A stretch of DNA of 64,000 nucleotides from Citromicrobium sp. UBA3494 (GCA_002377695.1 DFQH01000005.1:1-64000), one strand, 5' to 3'; counted from the stretch's first letter, positions 8,426 to 18,400 are shown. The notes: generated by a model not told the origin, from the letters alone. Numbers and translations are program-made.

Positions 8426-9399
8426 GGAGCGGCGCGGCGAGCGACAGGGCGATTCTCGGACGCAGCGCCGCGTTTGCCTCCATCGTCACGGCGCTGCTGC
8501 TCGTCGGGCTGAAGCTGTGGGCGGTGTGGCAGACCGATTCGATGGCGCTGCTGGGTTCGCTGGCGGACAGCGCGCTCGATCTGATCGCCAGCCTTGCAAC
8601 CTTGACGGGTGTGATCATCGCCGCGCGGCCCGCGGATCGCACGCACCGTTTCGGGCATGGCAAGGCAGAAGCGCTCGCGGCAATCTTCCAGGTGATGCTC
8701 ATCGCGCTGTCGGCAGCGGGGATCGCCATGCAGTCCGCCGAAGCGCTGGCGGAGGGGCAGCGTGTCGCCGCGGCGCAGGAAGGCATCGTGGTCAGCGTGA
8801 TCGCGATCCTCGCCACCTTCGCGCTGCTGGCCTACCAGCGCTTCGTCATCGCCCGCACCGGATCGCTCGCCATATCGACCGATCATCTGCACTACCAGTC
8901 CGACCTGTTGCTCAATCTGGCGGTGATCGCGGCGCTGGTGCTCGATCGCTATGCCGGGCTTGCGGGTGCGGACCCGCTGTTCGGCCTGGGGATTGCTGGC
9001 TGGCTGCTGTGGGGCGCATGGCGCGCGGGCAGCAAGGCCATCGATCACCTGATGGACCGCGAGTGGCCGGAGGATAAGCGCCGCCGCTTCGTCGCGGTCG
9101 CCGCGCGTCATCCGGAACTCTCTCGCCTGCACGATCTGCGCACGCGTACCAGCGGCGGGATCGACTTCGTGCAATTCCATGTGGACCTTCCCGGCGACTA
9201 CACCGTTGAGCAGGCGCACGACATCATCGAGCGGGTGGAGAAAGACCTTCACGCGGAGTTTCCCGATGCAGAAGTGCTGATCCACATCGACCCCGAAGGT
9301 CATGTGGACGAGCCCAGGAACACGCTGGTCGAGGAAGACCAGTTCAGCAGGTTTGGAGAACGACGCATGACCGGCCCCCACGACGAGACCCCGACATGA
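8422..9399 (+). CDS. Cation diffusion facilitator (FieF/YiiP-like) metal exporter
   Basis: A proton-coupled divalent metal exporter of the CDF family (Zn, Fe or similar). The 325-residue protein has about six membrane segments. The transport-site pairs are visible as LADSALD (DxxxD, second helix) and HYQSD (HxxxD, fifth helix), the same arrangement as in E. coli YiiP. A cytoplasmic ferredoxin-like dimerisation domain follows (about residues 205-290). The start codon overlaps the pdxH stop and its own stop overlaps the phzF-like start, so the three genes are coupled. Metal specificity cannot be read from sequence. Confidence 0.92.
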   Translation: MRSGAASDRAILGRSAAFASIVTALLLVGLKLWAVWQTDSMALLGSLADSALDLIASLATLTGVIIAARPADRTHRFGHGKAEALAAIFQVMLIALSAAGIAMQSAEALAEGQRVAAAQEGIVVSVIAILATFALLAYQRFVIARTGSLAISTDHLHYQSDLLLNLAVIAALVLDRYAGLAGADPLFGLGIAGWLLWGAWRAGSKAIDHLMDREWPEDKRRRFVAVAARHPELSRLHDLRTRTSGGIDFVQFHVDLPGDYTVEQAHDIIERVEKDLHAEFPDAEVLIHIDPEGHVDEPRNTLVEEDQFSRFGERRMTGPHDETPT

Positions 9400-10196
9400 G
9401 CGCGCTGCCCTACTGGCATGTCGATGCTTTCGCCGATCGTCCCTTCACCGGCAATCAGGCGGCGGTGATGCCCCTCACCTCGTGGCTGCCCGACAAGACG
9501 CTGCAGGCCATCGCGGAGGAGAACAGCTTCGCTGAAACCGCATTCGTGGTGCGCGATACCAATGGGGCCGCCGACTGGGAGCTGCGCTGGTTCACGCCGA
9601 CCAGCGAAGTCGCGCTGTGCGGCCACGCGACGCTGGCGGCGGGGCACGTGCTGCTCAATCGGGACGGTGGCGATGCCGTGACCTTCCGCACCCGCAAGGC
9701 CGGTATTCTGGAAGTGCGCGCGATGGAGCAGGGCTACGAACTGGCCCTGCCGATCACGCGGGTGGAGGAAAATCAGCTCCCTTCGCTGCTGAGTGCGCTG
9801 CACGTGAAGGCGCCGCTGTACGAATCGGTCAGCGGGGCGGAGGACACCACGATCGTTCTGCTGGAGGACGAAGCTGCGGTACGCGACCTGCAGCCCGACA
9901 TGCGGGCGCTTGGGAAGATAAACCGCATGGTCATCTGTACCGCGCCGGGCGAGGACTACGACATTGTCAGCCGCGTGTTCGTGCCCGCCTGGGGCGTGCC
10001 CGAAGACAGCGTGACCGGCTCTGCCCATGCCGCGCTCGCGCCCTTCTGGGCGGAAAAGCTGGGGCGGGACACGATCAGCGCGTACCAGGCCTCAAGGCGG
10101 GGCGGCATCCTGCAGTGCCGGATGGATGGAGAGCGCGTGTGGCTCGGCGGGCCCTGCGTGACGGTGGTCGAAGGGCTGTTCCACCTGCCCGAATAG
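9396..10196 (+). CDS. PhzF family isomerase/epimerase
   Basis: A 266-residue protein of the PhzF/DAP-epimerase-like fold. The catalytic-type glutamate is in EENSFAETAF (Glu47), and the symmetric motifs LCGHATLA and DSVTGSAHAALAPFW are present in the N- and C-terminal halves. In phenazine producers PhzF isomerises trans-2,3-dihydro-3-hydroxyanthranilate, but most PhzF-family proteins act on unknown substrates. No phenazine genes are nearby, so only the fold and isomerase class can be claimed. Its ATG overlaps the CDF exporter stop. Confidence 0.87.
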   Translation: MSALPYWHVDAFADRPFTGNQAAVMPLTSWLPDKTLQAIAEENSFAETAFVVRDTNGAADWELRWFTPTSEVALCGHATLAAGHVLLNRDGGDAVTFRTRKAGILEVRAMEQGYELALPITRVEENQLPSLLSALHVKAPLYESVSGAEDTTIVLLEDEAAVRDLQPDMRALGKINRMVICTAPGEDYDIVSRVFVPAWGVPEDSVTGSAHAALAPFWAEKLGRDTISAYQASRRGGILQCRMDGERVWLGGPCVTVVEGLFHLPE

Positions 10197-10199
10197 CGC

Positions 10200-11333
10200 C
10201 TATTGCGCCGGATACAGCTCGATCAGGTCGTTGATCTGACGCAGCAGCGCACGCCTTTCGTCCGCGTCGGAATGGCCCAGCCGCACGATGGTGAGGCGCT
10301 GCTGCGGGGAGACGACAATATACTGGCCCATGTGGCCGATGGCGGCAAAGATGCCGGCGGGCTGATCGATCGGATAGAGCGAGTTCTGCGGGTCGGAAGC
10401 CTGCGTGTTGAGCCAGGTCTGCCCGCCGTAGAAGGGCGCGGGCGGGCTCGGCTCCAGCATGAACTCGATCCACTGCCGCGGGACCAGCTGTGTGCCGCGG
10501 TAGCTGCCGCGATTGCGCAGGAATTCGCCGAACCGGGCCCAGTCGCGCGCCGTTGCATGGATCGTGCTGCCGCCGATGAGCGTGCCCGAAGCGTCGTACT
10601 CGGGAACCATGGAATCCATCCCCAGCGGCTGGAAAAGCCGTGTGCGCAGATAGGTGTCCACCGCAGTGCGGCGTTCCTCGGGATCGTCGCTTCCCTCGCT
10701 CAGCACATCGGCCGCGATATCGGCGAGAATCACGGTGGTGTTGCTCGAATATTCGAATTTCTCTCCCGGCTCCGCCTCCAGCGGCTGGGCCTTGGCGAAC
10801 TCCGCCATGTCGTCGCGCTGGTCGAGGAACAGCATCCGCACCTCGCTCGATTCGTAGGGCGGATCGCCGGCTTCGGTATGGTCGAGCCCGGAACGCATCT
10901 GCAGCAGGTGGCGCAAGGTGATGTCGGCGCGCGCATCGCCCGGCCGCTGCCACAGCTCCACCGGGGCGGGTGCGTCCAGCTCCAGCGCGCCATCCGCGAT
11001 CAGCATGCCGATCATCACTGCAGTGACCGTTTTTGCCATGGACCAGCTGATGAAGCGCGTGTCGGCGTCGTATTCTGGGCCGTAGCGTTCGGCGACGATC
11101 TCGCCTTCGTGCAGCACCAGCGCCGCGCGAGTTTCGCCAAGCGCCTGATCGCTTTCGAACAGATCGCCGAATTCCATCGCCAGCCGCTGCCTGCCCACGC
11201 CCGGTGCTTCGGCCACGGCGGCCAGTTCGACCTCGCTGGGCCCCGGATCGGCCTCATCGCCGCCGCTGCATCCGGCGAGGGCAATGGCGAGGCAGACAGG
11301 GCTTGCAAGCAGATGGTGGCGGCGCGAGAACAT
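10200..11333 (-). CDS. Serine hydrolase lipoprotein (class C beta-lactamase fold)
   Basis: A predicted envelope-bound lipoprotein of 377 residues. The signal peptide ends in the lipobox LAGC (Cys22). The penicillin-binding/class C beta-lactamase fold is shown by SMAK (Ser98-Lys101), Y-S-S-N (Tyr195-Asn198), and a C-terminal HMG that replaces the KTG triad, as in esterase and D-aminopeptidase members. Substrate unknown. The start was chosen for the signal peptide; the longer frame upstream has no such feature. Its start codon shares a CATG with a possible ATG of the divergent gene. Confidence 0.88.
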   Translation of the reverse strand: MFSRRHHLLASPVCLAIALAGCSGGDEADPGPSEVELAAVAEAPGVGRQRLAMEFGDLFESDQALGETRAALVLHEGEIVAERYGPEYDADTRFISWSMAKTVTAVMIGMLIADGALELDAPAPVELWQRPGDARADITLRHLLQMRSGLDHTEAGDPPYESSEVRMLFLDQRDDMAEFAKAQPLEAEPGEKFEYSSNTTVILADIAADVLSEGSDDPEERRTAVDTYLRTRLFQPLGMDSMVPEYDASGTLIGGSTIHATARDWARFGEFLRNRGSYRGTQLVPRQWIEFMLEPSPPAPFYGGQTWLNTQASDPQNSLYPIDQPAGIFAAIGHMGQYIVVSPQQRLTIVRLGHSDADERRALLRQINDLIELYPAQ

Positions 11334-11730
11334 GGGCTCAGCAATTCGCACGAGAGAAGCCCGCTTGGCAACGACCGAAACCACCGCACGCGCGCCCGCC
11401 CGAAAGCGGCTCTGGCCGCGCATCCTCCTTGTCCTCCTGCTGGTGCTTGCGAGCATTGCGGCAATCGCCTGGTTCGCCAACCGCACCGCGATCAACGGCT
11501 ATGCGGTAACGGGCGCATCCTACGCAGCGCGCGTGGGCTGTTCGTGCCGCTATATCGGCGGGCGCTCGATCGGCGACTGCGCGAAGGACAAGGTCGCGGG
11601 CATGGAAATGGTCAGCCTGTCAGACGATCCTTCGACCAGGAGCGTGACCGCCAGCTTCCCGCTGGTGGCCAGCCAGACGGCCACCTATCGCGAGGGCTAT
11701 GGCTGCGTACTGGAGGAGTGGGAGGACTGA
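11332..11730 (+). CDS. Small membrane-anchored hypothetical protein, Cys-rich
   Basis: A 132-residue protein of unknown function. A basic N-terminus (about 28 residues) is followed by one strong membrane segment (about 30-48), then a predicted periplasmic domain with CSCRYIGGRSIGDC near residue 70 and another Cys in YGC close to the C-terminus; four cysteines suggest disulfides or metal binding. The ATG at 11332 overlaps the divergent hydrolase start on the other strand. A TTG at 11365, preceded by a purine-rich AGAGAAG, may be the real start and would keep the membrane segment. Confidence 0.7.
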   Translation: MGSAIRTREARLATTETTARAPARKRLWPRILLVLLLVLASIAAIAWFANRTAINGYAVTGASYAARVGCSCRYIGGRSIGDCAKDKVAGMEMVSLSDDPSTRSVTASFPLVASQTATYREGYGCVLEEWED

Positions 11731-11734
11731 GCCC

Positions 11735-12901
11735 TCAGGCAGCCGGCGTCGTCCGCTCTATCCAGCCGCCGCCAACGACTCGTTCGCCCGCATAGATGAC
11801 CGCCGCCTGCCCCGGTGCGACGCCGAATTCGGGCTGTTCGAACGCGATGGTGACGGGTGCGCCCTCGCCCAGCGATCCATCGAGGCGAATGGGCATCGGC
11901 TTGGCGAGCGAGCGGACCTTTGCCGACAGCGGCACACCCGATTCAGGCGGCGGCAGCGGGCCGATGCGGTTCGTGTCGACCAGCTGCGCACTGGCGGTGG
12001 CCAGCATGGCCTTGGGGCCGACGCGGACCTGGGCCGTGTCGGCATCGAGTTCGACGACGTAGAGCGGTTCCGGCTGGCCGCCGATGTCCAGCCCGCGCCG
12101 CTGGCCGACGGTAAAGTGGATCACGCCGGCATGCTCGCCCAGCGTCTCCCCCGTCTGTGCGTGGACGATAGCCCCCGGCGTCGCGCCTTCGGGCCGCAAG
12201 CTCTTGACGATCTTGGCATAATTGCCGTCGGGCACGAAGCAGATATCCTGGCTGTCGGGCTTGGCCGCATTGCGCAGCCCCGCATCCTCGGCCAGCTCGC
12301 GCACCCGCGTCTTGGGCATCCCGCCCAGAGGATAGCGCAGGAAATCGAGCTGCTCCTGCGTGGTGGCGAACAGGAAGTAGGACTGGTCGCGGCTGGCGTC
12401 CTGCGCCCGGTGCAGTTCCGGTCCACCCGGGCCCATCACGCGCTTCACGTAGTGCCCGGTCGCCAGGCAATCCGCCCCCAGTTCCTTCGCCATGGCCAGC
12501 AGGTCGGTGAACTTGGGCCCCATGTTGCAGCGGATACAGGGGACCGGTGTGCGGCCTGCGAGGTAGTCGTCGGCGAACTGCTCGACCACCGATTCGCGAA
12601 ATGCGCTTTCATGGTCGAACACGTAGTGCGCTATGCCCAGCCGGTCGGCCACGGCGCGCGCATCTGCGATGTCGTCGCCAGCGCAGCACGCGCCCTTGCG
12701 CCCCGTGGCCGCGCCGTAATCGTAAAGCTGCAGCGTGATGCCGACCACGTCCGCCCCGGTCTTCGCAGCCAGTGCGGCGACCACCGAGCTGTCGACGCCG
12801 CCCGACATGGCGACGACGATGCGGCAATCCGCGGCTGGACGCGGCAGATCGAACTGCGCTGCGGCTTCCCCGGCGCTCGAGAGATAGGTTGAATCGGCCA
12901 T
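11735..12901 (-). CDS. mnmA: tRNA-specific 2-thiouridylase
   Basis: Installs the 2-thio group on uridine 34 of Lys, Glu and Gln tRNAs using sulfur relayed from a cysteine desulfurase. The 388-residue enzyme has the PP-loop SGGVDSS at about residues 33-39, the catalytic cysteine in PCIRCN, and the second cysteine in [11 protein letters not shown]-terminal beta-barrel domains follow. The start at ATG 12901 (MADSTY) is preferred; an ATG at 12919 adds six residues. It converges on the small membrane-protein gene with a 4-base gap. Confidence 0.94.
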   Translation of the reverse strand: MADSTYLSSAGEAAAQFDLPRPAADCRIVVAMSGGVDSSVVAALAAKTGADVVGITLQLYDYGAATGRKGACCAGDDIADARAVADRLGIAHYVFDHESAFRESVVEQFADDYLAGRTPVPCIRCNMGPKFTDLLAMAKELGADCLATGHYVKRVMGPGGPELHRAQDASRDQSYFLFATTQEQLDFLRYPLGGMPKTRVRELAEDAGLRNAAKPDSQDICFVPDGNYAKIVKSLRPEGATPGAIVHAQTGETLGEHAGVIHFTVGQRRGLDIGGQPEPLYVVELDADTAQVRVGPKAMLATASAQLVDTNRIGPLPPPESGVPLSAKVRSLAKPMPIRLDGSLGEGAPVTIAFEQPEFGVAPGQAAVIYAGERVVGGGWIERTTPAA

Positions 12902-13017
12902 AAGTGCTCGGCCCGCCATATAGGTCGGTCCCGGGGTGAGGCAAGGAAACGGCGGATGGGGCCGAACGACGGGTGCATTTACCCAATCTTGACCATCCCT
13001 GATCTAGAAGATTCGCC

Positions 13018-13302
13018 ATGTTCGAAGGAGTTAACCGGATTGCGGCGCACGAAAATGCGCCGGGCAAGGATGGCCTGAGGCGGGTCGGCTGGGCGGAACT
13101 CGCCGCAGCCATAAACCTCTCGCGCGCCATGCGCCGGGGCGAAAATGGCCTTCTCGCCCGTGCCGGGCCCTCCTTCGGCCAGACTGCAGCAAAAGACGAA
13201 CGCGGCATTAACCCTAGCTCTTTAGCGAGCCGCAAAGCGGACGGGGATAGCGGAGTGTTCAGCGCAGAGAATGCCCCCAGGCGCCACCGAGAGAACCGAT
13301 GA
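13018..13302 (+). CDS. Small hypothetical protein coupled to sciP
   Basis: A 94-residue protein with no recognised catalytic motif. It resembles a family of small sphingomonad proteins I recall as having an LRxxxWAEL core (here LRRVGWAELAAAI, about residues 21-33) followed by a variable Gly/Ser-rich tail ending in an NPxxL-type motif (NPSSLASRK). Its stop overlaps the ATG of sciP (ATGA), and a good family-like reading frame fills the gap, so I treat it as real. A TTAACC half-site of the kind bound by CtrA lies just inside the gene at 13031 and another at 13208. Confidence 0.6.
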   Translation: MFEGVNRIAAHENAPGKDGLRRVGWAELAAAINLSRAMRRGENGLLARAGPSFGQTAAKDERGINPSSLASRKADGDSGVFSAENAPRRHRENR

Positions 13303-13598
13303 TCGAGAACCAGAAAATCAAACCCGACCACGTGATCGGCCCGCTTGGCGAGCCGCTGACGCTGGCCGACCTGCCTTCCCCGAAGACCAAGCGCTGGGTG
13401 ATCCGGCGCAAGGCGGAGGTCGTCGCGGCGGTCAATGGCGGCCTGCTGACGATCGACGAGGTGCTCGAACGTTATGGCCTGACGCTGGAGGAGTTCGCAT
13501 CCTGGCAACGGGCGGTCGACCGCTCGGGCATGCAGGGCCTGCGTGTGACCCGCATCCAGCACTACCGCGATCTTTACGAGCGCCAGCTCAAGTACTGA
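13299..13598 (+). CDS. sciP: CtrA inhibitor SciP (DUF1153)
   Basis: A 99-residue DUF1153 protein with the family N-terminus (VIGPLGEPLTLADLPSP at about residues 12-28) followed by a helix-turn-helix of the transposase-like type (residues 35-90). In Caulobacter SciP binds CtrA and represses CtrA-activated genes in G1 cells, so this gene belongs to the cell-cycle circuit. Length and sequence match the family throughout. Its ATG overlaps the stop of the preceding small gene, implying coupled translation. CtrA-type TTAACC half-sites upstream would fit the feedback known in Caulobacter, but that is inference. Confidence 0.92.
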   Translation: MIENQKIKPDHVIGPLGEPLTLADLPSPKTKRWVIRRKAEVVAAVNGGLLTIDEVLERYGLTLEEFASWQRAVDRSGMQGLRVTRIQHYRDLYERQLKY

Positions 13599-13643
13599 GC
13601 CGCGGCGCGCGCGGCCCGCATGCGTCCAATTCGTCGCAGGTCG

Positions 13644-13669
13644 GGAACCTGCCATCCCCCCGCTCCGTT
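13644..13669 (+). promoter_or_regulatory. EcfG-type general stress promoter upstream of glsB-like gene
   Basis: GGAAC at 13644-13648 and CGTT at 13666-13669 are separated by exactly 17 bases, the consensus recognised by the alphaproteobacterial general-stress sigma factor EcfG. It lies about 45 bases upstream of the GlsB/YeaQ-like ATG, a class of gene often in stress regulons. The transcription start would fall near 13677. Confidence 0.7.
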
Positions 13670-13715
13670 GCAGACCCGTAGTTGACACGGGCGCAACAAA
13701 AACAGGAGTTGGGAC

Positions 13716-13985
13716 ATGCTGAGTTGGATTATCGCGATTATCGTAGGCGGCGTGGCAGGCTGGATTGCCAGCATGATCATGGGCCGCGATGCCTCGATGG
13801 GCATTTTCTGGAATATCATCGTCGGCTTGATCGGCTCGCTGATCGGCAACTGGGTCGGCAATGCGTTCTTCGGTGTGGGCGGCCCGATCGGAGAATTCAG
13901 CCTGACCGGTTTCATCGTGGCCATCGTCGGCGCGGTGATCCTGCTGGCCATCGCCAATCTGGTTCAGCGTGGACGCGTGCGCTAA
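13716..13985 (+). CDS. GlsB/YeaQ/YmgE family stress response membrane protein
   Basis: An 89-residue, very hydrophobic protein with three membrane segments and the Gly-rich pattern (GGVAGWIAS, GLIGSLIGNWVG) of the transglycosylase-associated GlsB/YeaQ family. Members are linked to general or envelope stress, but the molecular role is unclear. AGGAG lies 7-8 bases upstream of the ATG. An EcfG-type promoter precedes it and a strong hairpin with a T tract follows, so it is probably a monocistronic stress gene. Confidence 0.9.
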   Translation: MLSWIIAIIVGGVAGWIASMIMGRDASMGIFWNIIVGLIGSLIGNWVGNAFFGVGGPIGEFSLTGFIVAIVGAVILLAIANLVQRGRVR

Positions 13986-14012
13986 TCATATCCGGTTAAT
14001 GCATTGAGATCG

Positions 14013-14045
14013 GGGCGGTGCAGCAGTGGTTGCGCCGCCCTTTTT
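14013..14045 (+). terminator. Rho-independent terminator after glsB-like gene
   Basis: A 10-base-pair stem (GGGCGGTGCA paired with TGCGCCGCCC, one G-U pair) with an 8-base loop, followed directly by TTTTTG. It begins 28 bases after the stop codon. Confidence 0.85.
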
Positions 14046-14226
14046 GCGTGTGCGACGCTGCTGTTCCCGATCACGTCCGCTTCCCTTTTGTCCGGCTCGC
14101 TGTGCTGTTGGTAGAGCGGGTGATTGCCTGTAGGATCGCGCCAGCGTAGGGCATCTAGGATTACATGGCTCGCCCGCCTACGTGCGGATGCGAGCCAATA
14201 ACGCCTTTGCGAACGGACCAGCGAGA

Positions 14227-15435
14227 ATGAATTTCCAGCCCTCGGCCGGCCGAGACGACAAGACCCGTCCCGCAGGAACCTCCTTCGGCAACGCTTCGCC
14301 CGGCGCCGAAGATGCCGGTGGCGGCGGACGCACGCGGCTTTACCTCATCATAGCACTGGGCGTCGTTCTTGCCCTGGTGGCGCTGTGGTTTTTCCTCAGC
14401 TCCACGAATGCGGCTCCGCAGAACGCGGGCACCGAAGGCCAGGCCCCGCAGATCACCGTGATCCAGCCCGGCAGCGCGACGATCGAGGGTACGATCACCG
14501 CTACCGGCACGATCGGCGCGCGTCGTGCACTGCCCGTGGGGGTCGTGGGCGAGGGTGGCCGTGTGGTTTCCGTCAATGTCGAGCAAGGCCAGTGGGTGCG
14601 CCAGGGCCAGGTGCTCGCTTCGATCGATCGCTCCGTCCAGAACCAGCAGGCGCGCGCGCAGGCGGCGCAGGTGCAGGTTGCGCGGGCCGATGCGGAACTG
14701 GCGCAGAACAATCTCGACCGCGCGCTGCAGCTGGTGGAGCGCGGGTTCGTGTCGACCGCCGATGTCGACCGGTTGACGGCAACGCGCGACGCCGCGCGCG
14801 CCCGGGTGGATGTGGCACAGGCCCAGCTCGCCGAACTGCGCGAGCGCACGCAGCGGCTCAACATCGTCGCGCCCGCTTCGGGCCTGGTGCTGGAACGCAA
14901 TATCGAACCCGGCCAGACCGTGGGCGCGGGCACGTCGTCCGCTTTCGTGATCGCGCAGGGCGGCCAGATGGAACTGCGCGCGCGGGTCGGCGAGAACGAG
15001 CTGCAGCAGCTTTCCGTGGGCGTCGGTGCCGAAGTCTCGCCGGTCGGGGCGAGCGAGACCTACCAGGGGCAGATCTGGCAGATCGAGCCGACCGTGGACG
15101 AACAGAGCCGGCAGGGTACGGCGCGCATCGCGCTCTCCTACGCGCCCGGCCTGCGTCCCGGCGGCTTCGCGACCGCGACCATTCGTAGCGGGACCACCGT
15201 GGCGCCGCTGCTTCCCGAAAGCGCCGTCCTGGCCGATGACGATGGCAGCTATGTCTATATTGTCGATGCCGACAACACCGTTCAGCGCCGCCCGGTCGAG
15301 ACCGGTATGGTGACCTCACGCGGGATCGCTATCCAGAGCGGCATTTCCGGTAGCGAGCGGATCGTGCTGCGGGCTGGCGGCTTCCTCAATCCCGGAGAGC
15401 GTGTGGACCCCGTCATGCGAGACGAGGAAGATTGA
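14227..15435 (+). CDS. RND efflux periplasmic adaptor (membrane fusion protein)
   Basis: Links the inner-membrane RND pump to an outer-membrane channel. The 402-residue protein has a Ser/Gly-rich cytoplasmic N-terminus, one membrane anchor (about residues 38-58), a split lipoyl/barrel-sandwich domain around a coiled-coil hairpin (alternating Ala/Gln-rich helices, about 125-205), then a beta-barrel and membrane-proximal domain. The ATG at 14227 is preferred; a GTG at 14182 would add 15 residues. The pump gene begins 6 bases after its stop. No outer-membrane factor gene is present nearby. Confidence 0.9.
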   Translation: MNFQPSAGRDDKTRPAGTSFGNASPGAEDAGGGGRTRLYLIIALGVVLALVALWFFLSSTNAAPQNAGTEGQAPQITVIQPGSATIEGTITATGTIGARRALPVGVVGEGGRVVSVNVEQGQWVRQGQVLASIDRSVQNQQARAQAAQVQVARADAELAQNNLDRALQLVERGFVSTADVDRLTATRDAARARVDVAQAQLAELRERTQRLNIVAPASGLVLERNIEPGQTVGAGTSSAFVIAQGGQMELRARVGENELQQLSVGVGAEVSPVGASETYQGQIWQIEPTVDEQSRQGTARIALSYAPGLRPGGFATATIRSGTTVAPLLPESAVLADDDGSYVYIVDADNTVQRRPVETGMVTSRGIAIQSGISGSERIVLRAGGFLNPGERVDPVMRDEED

Positions 15436-15441
15436 CCGGTC

Positions 15442-18400
15442 ATGGATTTCCGCAACATCTCCGCCTGGTCGATCCGCAATCCGGTCATACCGCTGGTGAT
15501 CTTCACGGCCCTGCTGTTTGCAGGCGTGCTGAGCTTCCGGTCGATGGACGTGGTCAACAACCCGGACATCGAATTCCCCGCGGTCAATGTCAGCATCTCG
15601 CAGCCCGGCGCCGCGCCGACCGAGATCGAGAACCAGATCACCCAGCTGGTTGAATCCGCTGTGCGCTCCATCAACGGCGTGAAGACGATCAACTCGACCG
15701 CTTCGGAGGGCAATTCGAGCACGTTCATCGAGTTCGAAATCGGCATCGATCCGGACGATGCCGTGTCCGAAGTGACCAATGCGATCGATACCGTGCGCGG
15801 TTCCCTGCCCGATGGCATCCTGGAGCCCAGGGTCTCGAAACAGGAAGTGTCTGGCGGCTTCCTGGGAATCTATGCGGTCGAAGCCAATGACATGACGCTC
15901 GAACAGCTCAGCTGGTTCATCGACGATGTCGTCGCCAAACGCCTGCTGAGCGTGGAGGGAATGGCCGAGGTCAATCGCTTCGCCGGTGTCGATCGCGAGA
16001 TCGAGGTCATCCTCGATCTGGAAAGGATCCAGGCCTACGGCGTGACCGCCAGCCAGCTCAACAATGTGCTGCGGCAGAACAACCTCAATGCCGCCGGCGG
16101 CGCGGCAGAGGTGGGCGGTACGCGTCAGTCCGTCCGCGTGCTGGGCAACAGCCAGGATGCCTATGCGCTGTCCCAGCAGCAGATCCAGCTGGGCGACGGT
16201 CGCACCGTGAAGCTGGCGGACGTCGCCACTGTACGCGACGGCTATTCCGAACAGACCTCCATCAGCAAGGTCCAGGACAAGGAAGTCGTCAATTTCGCGA
16301 TGTCGCGCGCCAAGGGTGCCTCGGACGTGTCGACCTTCCAGGGCGCCCTGGCGGAAATCGAGAAAATCGAGGCCGAAAACCCCGGTGTGCGCTTCATCCA
16401 GCTGTCCGATTCGGTGAAATATACCGAGGAGCAGTACGAAAGCTCGATGGCGATGATGATCGAGGGCGCGCTGCTCGCGGTCGTCGTGGTGTTCTTCTTC
16501 CTGCGCGACTGGCGTGCGACCTTCATCGCCGCCGTCGCAATCCCGCTTTCCGCGATTCCCACCTTCTGGTTCATGGACCTGCTGGGGTTCAACCTGAACT
16601 CGTTGTCGCTGCTGGCGCTCGCGCTGGTGGCAGGCGTGCTGGTCGACGATGCGATCGTGGAGATCGAGAACATCGTCAGACACATGCGAATGGGCAAGAA
16701 TGCCTATCAGGCGTCGATCGACGCGGCGGACGAGATCGGCCTGCCGGTGGTCGCGACCAGTTTCTGCATCGTCGCGGTGTTCCTGCCCGTCGGCCTGATG
16801 CCCGGTATTTCCGGCCAGTTCTTCAAGAACTTCGGGATCACCGTGGTGATCGCGGTGCTCATGTCGCTGGCCGTTGCGCGCATGATCACGCCGATGCTGG
16901 CGGCCTATTTCCTCCAGTCCAAGGGCCACGCGACCCACGGCGAGGGGCCGATGATGGATCGCTACATGGGGATTCTTCACTGGTCGCTGGAACGCGGCAA
17001 GATGCAACGCCGGCGAGAGGGGATCGAGCCGCCAAGGAAGCGGTTTGCCTACCTCCCGATGCTGCTCGTCACCGTCCTGTTGCTGATCGGTACGACGGGT
17101 GCGGCGTTCTTCATCCTGAACGGCATGATCGGCAGCCTGGGTCTGGCGGACAAGGTCGGCGCGTCGGTCGCGTCTTCACCCGAATCCCTGGCAGGGCAGT
17201 TCTACAATCGTCTCGTGGGCGTCGTGCAGCTCATGGTGGTTGGCGTCCTTTCGTTCGCGGCTGGCTGGCTGTTGCTGAAGGGGCTCGGCCTGCTGAGCAG
17301 GGCCTTTGGCCGGCGCATGCATGAAGTCTGGCGCTACCTCGAAGCGCGCTTCTACGACCACCGCGTATGGATGCTGATGATCGGCTATTTCGCGCTGTTG
17401 CTGACGGTCCAGCTGTTCATGAGCGTGCCGGGCCAGTTCCAGCCCAACGTCGATAGCGACAACAGCCAGGTGCAGATCGAGATGGTGCCGGGCACCACGC
17501 TGGAAGACACCGAACAGGTGGCCGACCGCGTTGCCGCACTGCTGTACGAACAGCCTGAAGTTGAACGCGCACTGGAACGCGTGCGGATGGGCAACGCGAC
17601 GCTCTACGTCACCCTCAAGCCCGATCGCGAGCGCACCTCGATCCAGTTCGAACGCCAGCTTGCCCCCGAGCTTGCAAAGATTCCCGATGCCCGCGTGCGC
17701 TTCCAGTCGCAGCAAGGCGGTGGCGGCGGCAGCGGCCGTGACATCACCGTGATGCTGGCCGGATCGGACCCGGCCGTTCTGGAAGAAACCGCTTCAGAGC
17801 TGGTCGAACAGATGCAGGGGCTCGATACGCTTGTCGCGCCCCGGATCGAGGCCGACCTCAACCGGCCCGAGCTGATTATCGAACCGCGCCCCGATCTTGC
17901 AGCCGACCTCGGCGTGTCGACCGCGGCGCTGAGCCAGACCATCCGCATCGCCACGCTGGGCGAGATCGAACAGAATGCGGCCAAGTTCTCCCTGTCGGAT
18001 CGGCAGATCCCGATCACGGTAAAGCTGCCCGAATCCTCGCGCGAAAGCCTGACCACGATCGAGAACTTGCCCGTGCCCACGCTTGGGGGAGGCACCGTGC
18101 CCCTGTCCCGGGTTGCCGAGGTGAGCTTCGGCTCGGGACCGACCGCGATCCAGCGCTACAACCAGAGCCGCCGCGTGCTGGTCGGCGCGGATCTTGCGGA
18201 GGGTGTCGTCAGTGGCACCGCGCGCGAACAGATCGACGCGCTTCCTGCGCTGCAGGACCTGCCGCAGGGCGTCACCCGCGATGCGGTGGGCGAGGAACAG
18301 TGGCAGCAGGAGCTTCAGGTCAGCCTGATGTATGCCGTCATCTCGGGCATCCTGCTCGTGTTCGCGGTGCTGGTGCTGCTGTACAAGCGGCTGATGAGCC

